Shown here: positions 43,995 through 56,098 of the stretch, one piece after another | How positions within the stretch are numbered: position 1 is the stretch's first letter | Layout of the letters: each line of letters begins with the position of its first letter | Assembly (NCBI RefSeq): GCF_004353525.1 | Contig: NZ_CP085524.1 | Location: forward strand, 3,121,001-3,185,000 | DNA: 64,000 nt | Direction: 5' to 3' | Source of the DNA: Zhaonella formicivorans | Lineage (GTDB): Bacteria; Bacillota; DUOV01; Zhaonellaceae | The notes under the pieces: generated by a model | Told to the model about the DNA's origin: nothing | What the model saw: only the letters and a program-made list of their open reading frames with translations | Databases searched by the model: none | Translations under genes and position numbers: made by a program

Positions 43995-44123
43995 CTATTC
44001 TTTGGTAAAAGCCAAAAGAATTATTTTTCCATTGTGTTGGGCGTCAATTTTTGCTTCTGCTTCCTTTAAGGTGCTGAGATCCTCTTGCGACAGCTGCGCC
44101 AGATTCAGGTCTTTTAAATTCAT
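43995..44123 (-). CDS. 42-residue small protein
   Basis: Minus-strand ATG at 44123 with GAGGAGTGC upstream opens a 42-residue frame (MNLKDLNLAQLSQEDLSTL...) that ends at TAG 43997-43995, 22 bases before the next minus-strand gene. The ribosome site and tandem order support translation. It is acidic then hydrophobic at the end. Function unknown. Confidence 0.5.
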   Translation of the reverse strand: MNLKDLNLAQLSQEDLSTLKEAEAKIDAQHNGKIILLAFTKE

Positions 44124-44254
44124 TTTATGCACTCCTCGTTTTTAGTGATTGTCTTTAATGCTAGTATTCCGAGAAAGGCAATCTTTATGTAATTTACAAT
44201 ATTTCACACTTTCTCCTATGCACCTTCATAAACTAATATAGGAGGTGTTATAAC

Positions 44255-44440
44255 ATGAAAATCGGGGACTTGGTAACCAGAAAATCCCACAATAATGATA
44301 TTACATTTTGTATTATCGATTTCACCTCAGATGCTGAAGGACAATGCGTAGCTGTGTTAAAAGCCTTATATAACAATACACTTATTGTGGATGCTCCCAT
44401 TGAAGACTTAGTTAACGTGTTGCCGAAAGGTAAACTTTAA
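44255..44440 (+). CDS. YabG-like N-terminal fragment (spore protease domain only)
   Basis: A 61-residue frame behind TAGGAGGTG. It reads IGDLVTRKS, DITFCIIDF, AVLKALYNN and VDAPIEDLVNV, matching the N-terminal SH3-like part of the sporulation protease YabG (about 290 residues). It ends at TAA 44438-44440 before any protease domain. It lies 36 bases from the IS30 end, but the stop comes before the element, so the loss is not simply the insertion. It may be a degenerate second copy or a genuine mini-protein. Confidence 0.6.
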   Translation: MKIGDLVTRKSHNNDITFCIIDFTSDAEGQCVAVLKALYNNTLIVDAPIEDLVNVLPKGKL

Positions 44441-44552
44441 AGTTTGGCAAATCTCTGAATATTTAACTTGAGGTTCATTGTAAAATTAAATGCAACAGGT
44501 AAAATACAGTAAAAAAATAAACAACCATAGTGAGAAATCATGTATGATTTAG

Positions 44553-45632
<1,080 letters not shown>

Positions 45633-45633
45633 G

Positions 45634-45757
45634 CCCTCCTTCTTGGGGGATTATAGAGCTCATTTGATGGTAGTCAAGGGTAAAGACTTCGTCTTGCCTA
45701 GCGGCAACCCTTGACAACCCTCTGCATTCGCTCAATAAAGTAGCCAAGAAGGGCTTA
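45634..45757 (+). ncRNA. Nested hairpin directly after the IS30 transposase (shared core with IS110)
   Basis: Outer arms AAGCCC-TTCTTGG / CCAAGAAGGGCTT (45631-45646, 45744-45756), inner arms GTCAAGGG / CCCTTGAC (45673-45680, 45708-45715), and an AAGACTTCGTCTT hairpin within. The core AGTCAAGGGTAAAGACT is identical to that after the IS110 transposase. The RNA label is tentative. Confidence 0.45.
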
Positions 45758-45833
45758 AAGATGGATATTATTCTTTAAAACCTAAAATCATGATGATTCT
45801 CACTAGAGGTGTTGCATTTAATATTGCAATTTA

Positions 45834-45873
45834 GAATATTTAACTTGAATATTTAACTTGGATTTTTAACTTG
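45834..45873. repeat. 13-base tandem repeat at the IS30 right flank
   Basis: GAATATTTAACTT, GAATATTTAACTT and GGATTTTTAACTT follow each other, and one further copy stands left of the element at 44457. The last unit leads into the -35 box of the ilv promoter. Confidence 0.75.
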
Positions 45874-45899
45874 ACAACGATTAGGCTCAGTTATATACT
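45871..45899 (+). promoter_or_regulatory. Sigma-A promoter of the branched-chain amino acid operon
   Basis: TTGACA (45871-45876), 17 bases, TATACT (45894-45899), about 95 bases before the T-box leader. Confidence 0.75.
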
Positions 45900-45989
45900 A
45901 TTTTTTAAATAAACATATTTTTTCCACAGACAAGCGATGACGGGAGACACGTCAAGGCTTATTGGTTGGGGACATCTCCTTTTGCCTTG

Positions 45990-46213
45990 TAAGGTCACAG
46001 AGAGCCGGGGTATGCTGAAAGCCGGTACCTTACAGAGTCTTGGTATCCCTCCCAAGCTGTTTTGCTGAAGTCAGAAGTAAGCGAAGCCGGAAGTGCCCGT
46101 TACAGCACAGGCGTTGTTGGACGCTGCGAGTGGTCTTTGTGACAAACAGGGTGGTACCGCGGGAACTAAATCTCTCGTCCCTGGCAGAGTTTGCCAGAGA
46201 CGGGAGTTTTTTT
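45990..46213 (+). promoter_or_regulatory. T-box riboswitch with terminator
   Basis: The T-box word AGGGTGGTACCGCGGG (46148-46163) is followed by a 15-base-pair terminator stem (46172-46206) and seven T. AGGG of the T-box can pair with the CCCT of the terminator arm (46079-type antiterminator logic, here 46179-46182). Long-range arms GTCACAGAG (45994-46002) and CTTTGTGAC (46135-46143) close the leader. Stem I shows AGAGAGCCGG and GCTGAAAGCC. The specifier is not certain; ATC (Ile, 46045-46047) and CTC (Leu, 46049-46051) both sit in the expected region. Uncharged tRNA would allow expression of the ilv-leu genes. Open frames across it (46040-46344) are not genes. Confidence 0.9.
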
Positions 46214-46295
46214 ATAAATTTTTTATAAGCACCGCTCTTTTACAAACGTTGGTGTATAGCAAAGCTTATGAGGGAAGTGTACCTAGGGTTCCGGG

Positions 46296-46410
46296 CCTTC
46301 GGCGGTCCTTAGTCCCTGGTCGCCAGTCGTTAGTTTTGAGCTAACATATAAGAAGAGCTTGAAACTAAGGACCAATGACTAACGACTAACGACGCCGACC
46401 AAAGGTCGGC
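46296..46410. repeat. Interspersed repeat, copy D1
   Basis: GTCGTTAGTTTTGAGCT, CTTGAAACTAAGGACCAATG and ACTAACGACTAACGACG form an imperfect palindrome between the two leader terminators. A shorter relative, copy D2, lies at about 46540-46630 (GCTGACAGCAGGTAGCTGACGG ... GGCTGAAGGCTGATAGC). Confidence 0.65.
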
Positions 46411-46462
46411 TGGTCCGAGCGGTACAGGCAAATGCGTATATTGTGGCGTGTTTGTTACACCG

Positions 46463-46525
46463 TGGGTATAAAAGACCCAGCGGATAGGTTCCACTCTTTC
46501 CGAACTTATCTGTGGGTCTTTTTGT
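46463..46525 (+). promoter_or_regulatory. Second attenuator-like hairpin upstream of ilvE
   Basis: A strong terminator stem, AAAGACCCA-x2-GGATAGGTTC with GAACTTATCT-x-TGGGTCTTT (46471-46521), ends in TTTTTG. The first arm can instead pair with TGGGT at 46463-46467, so two exclusive folds exist. The word TTACACCGTGGG before it recalls a degraded T-box, but the match is poor. Confidence 0.6.
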
Positions 46526-46664
46526 ATAGGCTCTTTGCTGTCGGCTGACAGCAGGTAGCTGACGGTTAACACTATTTTAATAATTTCAAAGTGGCTACTT
46601 AGCTAACGGCTGAAGGCTGATAGCTAACATTTATACTACATTCATTTAAGAAGGGGGAGTTTTT

Positions 46665-47543
46665 GTGGGATTAATTATTTACTTGAATGGAAAGTACGTA
46701 CCGGAGGAAGAAGCTGTCGTTTCTGTTTTCGATCACGGATTGCTTTACGGTGACGGAGTTTTTGAAGGGATAAGGGCTTACCACGGTCGGGTGTTCAAAC
46801 TAAAAGAACACATCGACCGCCTGTATGAATCTGCCCAAACCATTAAACTGAACATAGAGCTGACTAAAGAGGAAATGACAGAGGTTGTCCTGGAAACTCT
46901 GCGCAGAAACAACCTGCAAGACGGCTATATCCGCCTGGTGGTTTCCCGGGGTAAAGGGGATCTGGGTCTCGACCCGCGGAAATGTTCAAAATCCTTTGTG
47001 TTCTGTATAGCCGCGGGCATTCAGCTTTATCCGAAAGAATTGTATGAAAAAGGCTTGAGCATTGTAACAGTAGCAACCAGGAGAAATATTCCCGAGGCCA
47101 TGAACCCCAGGGTTAAATCCCTTAATTACTTAAACAACATTATGGCCAAGATCGAGGCTACCCTGGCAGGAGTGCCTGAAGCCCTAATGCTGAATAACGA
47201 GGGTTATGTGGCTGAGGCTACGGGAGACAACGTATTCCTTGTTAAGAACGGAGTCCTGATTACTCCGCCGCCTTTTGTAGGACTGCTTGAAGGAATAACC
47301 AGGAATACGGTTATGGAGTTGGCCCGGGCCAAAGGGATCAAAGTTGAAGAAAGAGTGTTCACCCGGCATGATGTCTATATTGCCGATGAATGTTTCTTAA
47401 CGGGGACTGCCGCTGAGGTTATCCCTGTAGTAAGCGTAGACGGCAGGCAAATAGGCGACGGCACACCGGGTAAGATGACACTGGAACTGATCAAAGACTT
47501 CAGAGAACTGACCAAAGTGGACGGACCCGTAATTTCTAAATAG
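46665..47543 (+). CDS. ilvE: Branched-chain amino acid aminotransferase
   Basis: A 292-residue fold-type IV PLP enzyme for the last step of valine, leucine and isoleucine synthesis. [16 protein letters not shown] opens the fold; the PLP lysine is in [20 protein letters not shown] and [12 protein letters not shown] follow. It starts with GTG 46665 behind AAGGGGGAG. First gene of the T-box-controlled operon. Confidence 0.95.
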   Translation: MGLIIYLNGKYVPEEEAVVSVFDHGLLYGDGVFEGIRAYHGRVFKLKEHIDRLYESAQTIKLNIELTKEEMTEVVLETLRRNNLQDGYIRLVVSRGKGDLGLDPRKCSKSFVFCIAAGIQLYPKELYEKGLSIVTVATRRNIPEAMNPRVKSLNYLNNIMAKIEATLAGVPEALMLNNEGYVAEATGDNVFLVKNGVLITPPPFVGLLEGITRNTVMELARAKGIKVEERVFTRHDVYIADECFLTGTAAEVIPVVSVDGRQIGDGTPGKMTLELIKDFRELTKVDGPVISK

Positions 47544-47557
47544 TTAGGAGTGACAGC

Positions 47558-49219
47558 ATGCGCAGCCTTTTAATGAAGGAAGGCCTGGAAAAGGCGCCTC
47601 ATCGTTCTCTGTTTAAAGCATTGGGACTTACTGACGAAGAACTGCATAGACCAATTATCGGCATTGTCAATGCCCAAAATGAAATTGTACCAGGCCACCG
47701 GCATTTGGACCAGATTGCGGAGGCAGTGAAGGCCGGGGTAAGAATGGCAGGAGGTACTCCAATTGAGTTTCCAGCCATTGCGGTTTGCGACGGAATAGCC
47801 ATGAATCATATGGGAATGAAATATTCTCTGGCCAGCCGGGAATTGATTGCCGATTCCATTGAAATCATGGCTACAGCCCACGCTTTTGATGCCCTGGTGT
47901 TCATCCCTAACTGCGACAAGGTAGTGCCGGGGATGCTCATGGCTGCTGCCCGGTTGAATTTGCCCTCCATTTTTGTCAGCGGCGGCCCTATGCTGGCTGG
48001 TAAATATGGCGATAAAAGGCTTAGCCTCAGCAACATGTTTGAAGCGGTTGGCGCTGTGGCAGCAGGCAAGATGCAGGAGGAAGAACTGGCTGAACTGGAA
48101 AACTGCGCTTGCCCGAGCTGCGGCTCTTGCTCCGGAATGTTTACCGCCAACTCCATGAACTGTCTGACGGAAGTGTTAGGCATGGGTTTACCCGGCAACG
48201 GCACCATTCCGGCAGTCTATTCAGCCAGAATCAGGCTGGCCAAAAAGGCCGGCATGCAGATCATGGAGCTGCTGGAAAAAAACATCAAGCCTCTGGACAT
48301 TATGACCCCGGCAGCTTTCCGCAACGCGGTAGCTGTAGATATGTCTTTAGGCTGTTCCACCAATACGGCTTTGCACCTTCCGGCAATTGCCCATGAAGCT
48401 GGGGTAAAAATAGGGTTTGAGGATTTCAATGAGCTCTCCAAAGTAACCCCCCACCTTTGTAAGCTGGCTCCGGCCGGGGACCACTTTATCGAAGACTTGG
48501 ATGAAGCCGGCGGCATTCCTGCTGTGATGGCGGAGCTGAACAAATTGAATCTCCTAAACCTGGATGTAATTACAGTGACAGGGAAGACGTTAGGTGAGAA
48601 CCTCCAAGGGGTAACTGTTAAGCGGCCTGATATCATCAGGTCTGTTGAAAACCCCTATAGCAAAGACGGGGGATTGGCTATTCTCTGGGGGAGTCTTGCT
48701 CCTGACGGAGCAGTGGTGAAAAAAGGGGCGGTAGCGCCGGAAATGCTGGTACATGAGGGCCCGGCCAGGGTCTTTGAATCGGAAGAAGAAGCAGTTGCCG
48801 CCATTCTGGGGTTGAAAATCAAGCCGGGTGATGTGATTGTCATTCGCTATGAAGGTCCCAAAGGAGGCCCGGGAATGCGGGAAATGCTGACTCCCACTTC
48901 CGCGGTCAGCGGTATGGGCTTAGGAGAATCTGTAGCCTTAATCACCGACGGGCGTTTTTCCGGAGCTACCCGGGGAGCATCCATCGGCCACGTTTCTCCT
49001 GAAGCGGCGGAAGGCGGCCCCATAGCTCTGGTGCGGGAGGGAGATGTAATCAGGATTAATATTCCGGAGAACAAACTGGATTTACTGGTAGATGAGGCGG
49101 AACTGGCCAGAAGGAAAAAAGAGTGGACAGCTCCGGAGCCTAAAGTAACTAAGGGGTACCTGGCCAGATACGCCAAGCAGGTTACTTCAGCAAGTACGGG
49201 GGCGATTTTAAATGTCTAG
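47558..49219 (+). CDS. ilvD: Dihydroxy-acid dehydratase
   Basis: A 553-residue Fe-S dehydratase that makes 2-oxo acids from dihydroxy acids. Cluster cysteines are in [12 protein letters not shown] and [39 protein letters not shown] is the signature near the C-terminus. Length is usual. It overlaps ilvB by 8 bases. Confidence 0.96.
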   Translation: MRSLLMKEGLEKAPHRSLFKALGLTDEELHRPIIGIVNAQNEIVPGHRHLDQIAEAVKAGVRMAGGTPIEFPAIAVCDGIAMNHMGMKYSLASRELIADSIEIMATAHAFDALVFIPNCDKVVPGMLMAAARLNLPSIFVSGGPMLAGKYGDKRLSLSNMFEAVGAVAAGKMQEEELAELENCACPSCGSCSGMFTANSMNCLTEVLGMGLPGNGTIPAVYSARIRLAKKAGMQIMELLEKNIKPLDIMTPAAFRNAVAVDMSLGCSTNTALHLPAIAHEAGVKIGFEDFNELSKVTPHLCKLAPAGDHFIEDLDEAGGIPAVMAELNKLNLLNLDVITVTGKTLGENLQGVTVKRPDIIRSVENPYSKDGGLAILWGSLAPDGAVVKKGAVAPEMLVHEGPARVFESEEEAVAAILGLKIKPGDVIVIRYEGPKGGPGMREMLTPTSAVSGMGLGESVALITDGRFSGATRGASIGHVSPEAAEGGPIALVREGDVIRINIPENKLDLLVDEAELARRKKEWTAPEPKVTKGYLARYAKQVTSASTGAILNV

Positions 49220-50963
49220 TGCTGTACTGGAAGAATTACAAGTCAGATCAAGAGACGATGTTAATAAAGCAATTAAGGAAGAACATTTAACCGGCGCTCA
49301 AATCCTATTAAAAGCGCTGGAAAAGGAAGGGGTAGAGGTTATTTTTGGCTATCCCGGAGGTGCTAACATACCGATCTATGATGAGTTATATCGCACCAAA
49401 AACATTACCCATATTTTGACCCGCCACGAGCAGGGAGCTGTCCATGCTGCCGACGGTTATGCCCGCGCTACCGGGAAACCCGGCGTCTGCCTGGCTACTT
49501 CCGGGCCGGGAGCAACCAACTTAGTGACAGGCATAGCCAATGCTTATATGGATTCCATACCCTTAGTAGCTATAACAGGCCAGGTTGCTTTAGGGCTCCT
49601 GGGCAGGGACTCTTTTCAAGAAGCCGATATAACTGGTATTACTACCCCCATTACCAAGTACAGTTACTTGGTTAAGGATGTGCGGGATTTAGCCAGGATT
49701 GTTCATGAAGCATTTCATCTGGCAACAACAGGCCGTCCCGGACCGGTACTAATCGATTTGCCGAAAGATATTACCGTGCAAAAAGCAGAATTTAAGTATC
49801 CACCTGAGCTGGATTTGCCGGGGTATAAGCCCAGGACGATGATTAATGCCGCCCAGATCGGCAAAGCGGCTCAAGCAATCTTGGAAGCCAAAAGGCCGGT
49901 TATTTTCGCCGGCGGCGGGGTAATAAATGCCGGGGCCAGTAAGGAACTCTTAGCCCTGGCAACGCTCACCGGGGCTCCTGTAACCTACTCATTAATGGGT
50001 AAAGGCGCTTTCCCCGATGCCCACCCCCAGTGTTTGGGCATGGTGGGGATGCATGGTACAGCCTATGCCAATTACGCTGTATGGGAAAGTGACCTCCTCA
50101 TCGGCCTGGGAGTGCGTTTTGATGACCGGGTAACCGGTAAACTTTCAACTTTTGCCAGCCAGGCCAAGGTGATTCATATTGATATTGATCCGGCCGAGCT
50201 TGGCAAAAACGTAGTTGCCCATGTCCCCATTGCCGGTGATGTGAAGGAAGCGTTAAGTGAGCTTTTAAAAGTGTTAAAAGCTAAGGGATGTAATCTTGAT
50301 CTGGCTTCCTGGCGGCAGAAGATTGACAATTGGAAACGGGAATACCCACTGAGGTATGAAAAATCAGGGAACGTGATTAAACCGCAGTATGTGATCGAGC
50401 AGATCAATGAAGTGACCAAAGGCGAAGCTTATATTGTCACTGAGGTTGGGCAGCACCAGATGTGGGCAGCCCAGTACTACCAAAGTTCTAAGCCCCGCAC
50501 ATTCTTTACTTCCGGTGGCTTGGGCACGATGGGCTTTGGCCTGCCGGCTGCCATGGGGGTACAAATGGCCCACCCCGAGGCAGTGGTGTTCAACATTGCC
50601 GGGGACGGCAGCATCCAGATGAATTCCCAGGAATTTGCCACTATTGTCCACAACAAACTGCCTATAAACGTGGCTATTTTAAATAACCATTACCTGGGCA
50701 TGGTCCGGCAGTGGCAGGAGTTATTTTTCGGGAAGAGGTACTCCCACACCGACATGACCGGGCAGCCTGATTTTGTGAAACTGGCAGAAGCATACGGGGC
50801 CGTGGGCTTGCGGGTTGAAAAGCCGGAAGATGTTAGGCCGGCCCTGGAAGAGGCGGCAGCTTCCCCCCGGGCATACATCCTTGATTTTGTGGTGGATGAA
50901 TCGGAAAACGTCTTTCCGATGGTTCCGGCAGGAGCTTCATTAAATGAAATGCTAGGGAGGTAA
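49212..50963 (+). CDS. ilvB: Acetolactate synthase large subunit
   Basis: A 583-residue ThDP enzyme. The catalytic Glu is in [18 protein letters not shown], and the ThDP/Mg motif is [15 protein letters not shown]...NN. An N-terminal extension of about 27 residues precedes the usual start [18 protein letters not shown] 49212 has GGGGGCG upstream. Paired with ilvN immediately after. It makes acetolactate or acetohydroxybutyrate. Confidence 0.95.
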   Translation: MSSAVLEELQVRSRDDVNKAIKEEHLTGAQILLKALEKEGVEVIFGYPGGANIPIYDELYRTKNITHILTRHEQGAVHAADGYARATGKPGVCLATSGPGATNLVTGIANAYMDSIPLVAITGQVALGLLGRDSFQEADITGITTPITKYSYLVKDVRDLARIVHEAFHLATTGRPGPVLIDLPKDITVQKAEFKYPPELDLPGYKPRTMINAAQIGKAAQAILEAKRPVIFAGGGVINAGASKELLALATLTGAPVTYSLMGKGAFPDAHPQCLGMVGMHGTAYANYAVWESDLLIGLGVRFDDRVTGKLSTFASQAKVIHIDIDPAELGKNVVAHVPIAGDVKEALSELLKVLKAKGCNLDLASWRQKIDNWKREYPLRYEKSGNVIKPQYVIEQINEVTKGEAYIVTEVGQHQMWAAQYYQSSKPRTFFTSGGLGTMGFGLPAAMGVQMAHPEAVVFNIAGDGSIQMNSQEFATIVHNKLPINVAILNNHYLGMVRQWQELFFGKRYSHTDMTGQPDFVKLAEAYGAVGLRVEKPEDVRPALEEAAASPRAYILDFVVDESENVFPMVPAGASLNEMLGR

Positions 50964-50969
50964 GGCTTA

Positions 50970-51479
50970 GTGAAACATACATTAGCAGTACTGGTAGAAA
51001 ACCGTCCCGGCGTGTTGACCCGGATTGCCGGTCTCTTTGCCCGCCGGGGCTACAATATCGACAGTCTGGCTGTGGGTAGAACCGACAACCCTCTTATTTC
51101 CCGGATGACTATTGTGGTCGATGGGGATGACCGGGTCATCGAGCAGGTTAGCAAGCAACTTTACAAATTGATTGATGTAATCAAATTAACCGATATTACT
51201 AATGACGAATATGTGGACCGGGAAATGATCCTGATTAAAGTTAACGCCGACCCGGCTATCCGGGGTGAGATCATGCAGATTGTGGAGATTTTCCGGGCCC
51301 GGATTGTGGACATTGGCAGAAACTCATTGATTATTGAGGCCACGGGCGACGAAGGCAAGATCAACGCTATTGAAAGCGCCCTGCGCCCCTTTGGTATTCG
51401 GGAGGTAGTGCGCACCGGTAAGATAGCAATGTCCCGGGGACCTAAACACAAAAACGGCAAATCCCAAGAGCTGCTGTAA
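50970..51479 (+). CDS. ilvN: Acetolactate synthase small (regulatory) subunit
   Basis: A 169-residue protein with an N-terminal ACT domain (LAVLVENRPGVLTRIAGLFA) that mediates valine feedback inhibition and a C-terminal activation domain. GTG start 50970 behind GGGAGG, 6 bases after ilvB. Confidence 0.94.
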   Translation: MKHTLAVLVENRPGVLTRIAGLFARRGYNIDSLAVGRTDNPLISRMTIVVDGDDRVIEQVSKQLYKLIDVIKLTDITNDEYVDREMILIKVNADPAIRGEIMQIVEIFRARIVDIGRNSLIIEATGDEGKINAIESALRPFGIREVVRTGKIAMSRGPKHKNGKSQELL

Positions 51480-51508
51480 GTGACTATAACAATTGGAGGT
51501 GGAGGACG

Positions 51509-53206
51509 TTGGGGATTACAGGCGCTCAAGCACTGATTAAGTTTCTGGAAGAAGAACACGTCAAATATATCTTTGGCTACCCGGGTGGCGCCGTTTTGGC
51601 GTTGTACGATGCGATCCTGGAGTCGAAAAAAATAAAGCACGTTCTGGTACGGCAGGAACAGGCGGCTGTACACGCGGCCAGCGGTTATGCCCGGGTAACT
51701 GGCAGGCCCGGGGTTTGTCTCGCTACTTCCGGTCCGGGAGCTACCAACCTGGTTACGGGGCTGGCCACTGCCTATATGGACTCGATTCCCGTAGTGGCTA
51801 TTACGGGACAGGTAGGTACTGATATGATCGGCACCGATGCCTTCCAGGAAGTCGATATTTTCGGGATTACCATGCCTATTACTAAGCATAATTACCTGGT
51901 TAAAGACGTAAACGATTTGCCCAAAGTTGTCAAAGAGGCTTTTCATATTGCCAGCACTGGCAGGCCCGGCCCGGTATTAATCGATATTCCCAAAAACGTT
52001 TCCGGCGCGGTTTTCGATTATCAGCCTCCGGGCCCGGTAGACTTGAGGGGCTATAAACCTACTTACAAAGGACATCCTGCTCAGATTAAAAACCTGGCAA
52101 AATTTATTCAGGAAGCGGAGCGGCCGGTTATTTTAGCCGGAGGCGGTGTCATCAGTTCCAACGCCAATGAGGAATTATATGCACTTGCGGAAAAGATTAA
52201 TGCTCCGGTTACCACCACTTTAATGGGTTTGGGAGCATTTCCGGAAGACCACCAGCTGTCCCTGGGAATGTTGGGCTTACATGGCACTCCTTATGCCAAC
52301 TATGCAGTAACCAACTGTGATCTGCTCATTAGTCTGGGCGTACGTTTTGATGACCGGGTCATCAGCGTTGCCAGCAAATTTGCTCCTCAGGCTAAGATTG
52401 TCCATATAGATATAGACCCAGCAGAAATTGGCAAAAACGTTATTGTGGATTTGCCTATAGTGGGTGATGTGCGTTTAGTCCTGGAGGAATTGCTGAAAAA
52501 GGTTACCAAAAAGGAACACCATTCCTGGCTGCAGCAGGTCAAAGCGTGGAAAGAATCCCACCCAATGGTTTATGGCAACCTGAGTCAGCTGCGGCCCCAG
52601 TATGTCATTGAAAAGCTGGGTGAGCTGACCAGAGGAAAAGCCATTATTACCACCGATGTGGGACAACACCAGATGTGGGCTGCTCAGTTTTATAAGTTTA
52701 CAAAACCCCGGAGCTTTATTTCCTCGGGAGGGCTGGGTACCATGGGTTATGGCTTCCCTGCGGCGGTTGGGGCCCAGCTGGCCAGTCCCGATTCGTTGGT
52801 TGTAGCTATAACCGGTGACGGCAGTTTTCAGATGAATATGGCGGAAATGGGTACAGCCACAGAACAATGTCTTCCTATTAAAATACTGCTCTTCAATAAC
52901 TCCTACCTGTCGCTGGTGAGACAGCTGCAGCATTTCTTATGCGGTAAGAGATACTGTGGAGTGGAATTTACCGGGAACCCTGATTTTGTACAGTTGGCTA
53001 ACTCATATCCCGGAGCAGTAGGTTTACGGATCGAAAAGCCGGAGGATGTGGAGCCGGTGCTAAAAGAAGCTATTAACAACGGCAAACTGACGGTGATCGA
53101 ATGCCGGGTAAGCGAGGAAGAGTTAGTTTATCCCGTTGTTCCGCCTGGCAGGAGCTTGGACGAGATGATACATTACCCAGTGGAAGAGGGAGGAACCAAT
53201 GAATAA
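51509..53206 (+). CDS. Second acetolactate synthase-like large subunit
   Basis: A 565-residue ThDP enzyme with [19 protein letters not shown] (catalytic Glu), [18 protein letters not shown] and [14 protein letters not shown]. It starts with TTG 51509 behind GGAGGTGGAGG and overlaps leuA by 8 bases. It differs from ilvB in the substrate-end segment ([18 protein letters not shown] instead of [18 protein letters not shown]): the Trp conserved in AHAS for herbicide and 2-ketobutyrate preference is Leu here. It could prefer pyruvate alone. It stands where ilvC is usual. Confidence 0.92.
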   Translation: MGITGAQALIKFLEEEHVKYIFGYPGGAVLALYDAILESKKIKHVLVRQEQAAVHAASGYARVTGRPGVCLATSGPGATNLVTGLATAYMDSIPVVAITGQVGTDMIGTDAFQEVDIFGITMPITKHNYLVKDVNDLPKVVKEAFHIASTGRPGPVLIDIPKNVSGAVFDYQPPGPVDLRGYKPTYKGHPAQIKNLAKFIQEAERPVILAGGGVISSNANEELYALAEKINAPVTTTLMGLGAFPEDHQLSLGMLGLHGTPYANYAVTNCDLLISLGVRFDDRVISVASKFAPQAKIVHIDIDPAEIGKNVIVDLPIVGDVRLVLEELLKKVTKKEHHSWLQQVKAWKESHPMVYGNLSQLRPQYVIEKLGELTRGKAIITTDVGQHQMWAAQFYKFTKPRSFISSGGLGTMGYGFPAAVGAQLASPDSLVVAITGDGSFQMNMAEMGTATEQCLPIKILLFNNSYLSLVRQLQHFLCGKRYCGVEFTGNPDFVQLANSYPGAVGLRIEKPEDVEPVLKEAINNGKLTVIECRVSEEELVYPVVPPGRSLDEMIHYPVEEGGTNE

Positions 53207-54725
53207 GCGAGTGTACATTTTTGATACTACTCTGCGGGACGGGGAACAGTCTCCAGGGGTGAGTTTAAATATTCAGGAGAAGTTGGAGATAGCACAGCAG
53301 CTGGCCCGGCTTGGGGTAGATGTAATTGAAGCAGGCTTTCCTATTGCTTCCCCCGGCGACTTCGAGGCTGTAAAAGCTGTTGCCCAGAAAATTAAAGGGC
53401 CAACAATTGCTGCCCTGGCCAGGATTTCTGAAAAAGATATTGACCGGGCCTGGGAAGCCGTTAAATATGCTGAAAAGCCCAGAATTCATACCTTTATTGC
53501 TACCTCAGATATTCATATGAAATATAAGCTGAAGATGAGCAGGGAAGAGGTATTGGAAGCCATTACCAGGGGTGTGCGGCATGCCAAGCAGTATACCGAA
53601 GATGTGGAATTTTCGCCTGAAGACGGTTCCCGCACCGATCTGGATTTCATGCTGAAAGTGGTGGAAACTGCTATTGCTGCCGGAGCCACAGTAATCAATA
53701 TTCCTGACACTGTTGGCTACGCAACTCCCGATGAGTTTGGCAATTTTATCGGTGCCATCAAGAACAGGGTGCCCAATATGGACAAAGCAATCCTGAGCGT
53801 ACACTGTCATAACGATCTGGGCCTGGCTGTTGCCAACTCCCTGGCAGCTGTCCAAAACGGGGCAGAGCAGGTGGAATGTGCTGTCAACGGCATTGGGGAA
53901 AGGGCCGGGAATACCGCGCTGGAGGAAATTGTAATGGCCCTTTTGACCCGGCAGGATTTTTACGGCATGGAATGCGGCATAACCACTGAGGAAATCTACC
54001 GCACCAGCAAACTGGTCAGCTCTTTGACCGGCATGCCCATTCAGTACAATAAAGCCATTGTAGGCAAGAATGCTTTTGCTCATGAATCAGGCATTCATCA
54101 GGACGGTGTTTTAAAAGAGCGCACCACCTATGAGATTATGAACCCGGCCAAGCTGGGAATTATTCAGAACAATATTGTTTTAGGCAAGCATTCGGGCCGC
54201 CACGCATTCAGGCAAAGGTTGGAGGAGTTGGGCTTTAAGCTCTCCGATGAAGAACTGGTCAAAGCATTTATCCGCTTTAAAAATCTGGCTGACCGCAAGA
54301 AGGAAATTACCGATAAAGACTTGGAAGCTATTGTGGAAGACGAGATCAGGGTTATTCCGGAAAAGTATACCCTGGAGTACATCCATATTTCCAGCGGCAA
54401 CCGTATTGTGCCCACTGCTACCATCGGCCTGAGAAGCGATGAGGATTTGTCGGAAGAGGCTGCTTGCGGTGACGGTCCGGTAGACGCGGTCTTTAAGGCG
54501 ATTGATAAGATCACCCAGTTGGGTGTTTGCCTGAAGCATTATAACCTTAGTGCCATTACCGGCGGCAAGGATGCCATGGGCGAAGTTACCGTGAAGGTGG
54601 AGTATGAAGGCAAGCCTTACGTCGGACGGGGTATCAGCACCGATATTATTGAAGCCAGCGCCCGGGCATATGTAAATGCTATAAATAAAATTGTTTATGA
54701 AACGGGAGAGAAAGCAGAGGAGTAA
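53199..54725 (+). CDS. leuA: 2-isopropylmalate synthase
   Basis: A 508-residue enzyme joining acetyl-CoA and 2-oxoisovalerate. [15 protein letters not shown] opens the TIM barrel; [19 protein letters not shown] holds the metal His pair; the C-terminal third is the leucine-binding allosteric domain ([15 protein letters not shown]). Length fits the type with regulatory domain. Confidence 0.96.
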   Translation: MNKRVYIFDTTLRDGEQSPGVSLNIQEKLEIAQQLARLGVDVIEAGFPIASPGDFEAVKAVAQKIKGPTIAALARISEKDIDRAWEAVKYAEKPRIHTFIATSDIHMKYKLKMSREEVLEAITRGVRHAKQYTEDVEFSPEDGSRTDLDFMLKVVETAIAAGATVINIPDTVGYATPDEFGNFIGAIKNRVPNMDKAILSVHCHNDLGLAVANSLAAVQNGAEQVECAVNGIGERAGNTALEEIVMALLTRQDFYGMECGITTEEIYRTSKLVSSLTGMPIQYNKAIVGKNAFAHESGIHQDGVLKERTTYEIMNPAKLGIIQNNIVLGKHSGRHAFRQRLEELGFKLSDEELVKAFIRFKNLADRKKEITDKDLEAIVEDEIRVIPEKYTLEYIHISSGNRIVPTATIGLRSDEDLSEEAACGDGPVDAVFKAIDKITQLGVCLKHYNLSAITGGKDAMGEVTVKVEYEGKPYVGRGISTDIIEASARAYVNAINKIVYETGEKAEE

Positions 54726-54726
54726 C

Positions 54727-54805
54727 ATAGCTTTCAGCTGTCAGCCTACGCTTAATCACTGAAAAAAGCTGAAAGCTGGCGGCTGAAGGCTGCTAGCTAC
54801 ATCAA
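54727..54805. repeat. Interspersed repeat, copy E
   Basis: TAGCTTTCAGCTGTCAGCC, AAAAGCTGAAAGCTGGCGGC and GCTGAAGGCTGCTAGCTA form imperfect inverted arms between leuA and leuC. Confidence 0.65.
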
Positions 54806-54835
54806 AAAGAATAGCCTATGAGAGGAGATAATAGC

Positions 54836-56098
54836 ATGGGAATGACCATTACGGAAAAGATCTTAGCCGCCCATGCGGGGGTAGACCATGTTGAGCCGGG
54901 GGAACTGATCAATGCCAAGCTTGATATTGTGTTAGGCAACGATATTACCGCGCCTGTGGCCATCAAAGAATTTGAAAAACTTGGCCTGGAGAAGGTATTT
55001 GATGCGGAGCGCATCTGCCTTGTCCCTGACCATTTCACTCCTAACAAAGATATTAAATCGGCGGAACAGGCCAAGATGCTCCGGGATTTTGCCAAAAAGC
55101 ATAACCTCACCAACTACTTTGAAATCGGGAGAATGGGCGTAGAGCACTGTTTGCTCCCGGAGGCGGGGATCGTTGTTCCCGGCGATGTGATCATAGGTGC
55201 CGACTCCCACACCTGTACCTACGGCGCGCTGGGGGCATTTGCCACCGGCGTGGGCAGCACTGATATGGCTGCCGGCATGGCTACGGGGGAAGCCTGGTTC
55301 AAGGTGCCTGAATCCATCAAATTTATCTACTACGGCAGGCTCCAGCCCTATGTGGGAGGCAAGGATTTAATTCTCCATACCATTGGGGATATCGGTGTGG
55401 ACGGGGCCAGGTATATGGCCATGGAGTTCACGGGGGAGGTAATCGCAAACCTCTCCATGGATAACCGCTTCACCATGGCCAACATGGCTATTGAAGCAGG
55501 AGGCAAAAACGGGATTATCGCTCCCGACGAAATAACGTTAAAATACGTGGAAGGCAGGGCAAAACGCCCCTGGAAATTCTTCCAGAGCGATCCCGATGCC
55601 AAGTATGCCCAAGTAATCGAGTATGATTGCTCCAAGATTGAGCCTCAGGTGGCTTTTCCCCACCTGCCGGAAAACACCAGGCCCATCAGCCAGGTAGGAA
55701 ACGTGACTATCGATCAGGTAGTAATCGGTTCTTGCACCAACGGTCGCTTGGAGGATCTACGGGTTGCCGCCCAGATCCTGAAGGGGAAGAAAGTGCATAA
55801 GGAAATCCGCTTGATCATCATCCCCGGTACCCAGCACATTTACCGGGAAGCAATGCGGGAAGGGCTGTTTGAAATTTTCCTTGAAGCAGGAGCTGCCATC
55901 AGCACTCCTACCTGCGGGCCTTGCCTGGGCGGACACATGGGCATCCTGGCCAAAGGGGAAAGGGCTCTGGCCACTACCAACAGAAACTTTGTAGGCCGCA
56001 TGGGCCATCCTGAAAGTGAAGTTTATCTTGCCAGCCCGGCTGTGGCCGCAGCCAGTGCTATTTTAGGGCGGATTGCTGCCCCTCAGGAGGTGGAGTAA
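54836..56098 (+). CDS. leuC: 3-isopropylmalate dehydratase large subunit
   Basis: A 420-residue aconitase-family subunit. Cluster ligands are in [13 protein letters not shown] and [25 protein letters not shown] is present. ATG 54836 follows GAGGAGA; an ATG at 54818 is in frame but upstream of the site. Adjacent leuD gives the swivel domain. Confidence 0.96.
   Translation: MGMTITEKILAAHAGVDHVEPGELINAKLDIVLGNDITAPVAIKEFEKLGLEKVFDAERICLVPDHFTPNKDIKSAEQAKMLRDFAKKHNLTNYFEIGRMGVEHCLLPEAGIVVPGDVIIGADSHTCTYGALGAFATGVGSTDMAAGMATGEAWFKVPESIKFIYYGRLQPYVGGKDLILHTIGDIGVDGARYMAMEFTGEVIANLSMDNRFTMANMAIEAGGKNGIIAPDEITLKYVEGRAKRPWKFFQSDPDAKYAQVIEYDCSKIEPQVAFPHLPENTRPISQVGNVTIDQVVIGSCTNGRLEDLRVAAQILKGKKVHKEIRLIIIPGTQHIYREAMREGLFEIFLEAGAAISTPTCGPCLGGHMGILAKGERALATTNRNFVGRMGHPESEVYLASPAVAAASAILGRIAAPQEVE

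Noticed and set aside
45834-45873. CRISPR-like array
   Set aside because: Units are 13 bases, directly abutting, without spacers; no cas genes or other arrays seen anywhere in the window.
46040-46344. Two overlapping open frames upstream of ilvE
   Set aside because: They lie across the T-box leader and terminator, which explain the sequence better.
53505-54083. 192-residue minus-strand frame
   Set aside because: Shadow of leuA, which is unmistakable on the plus strand.
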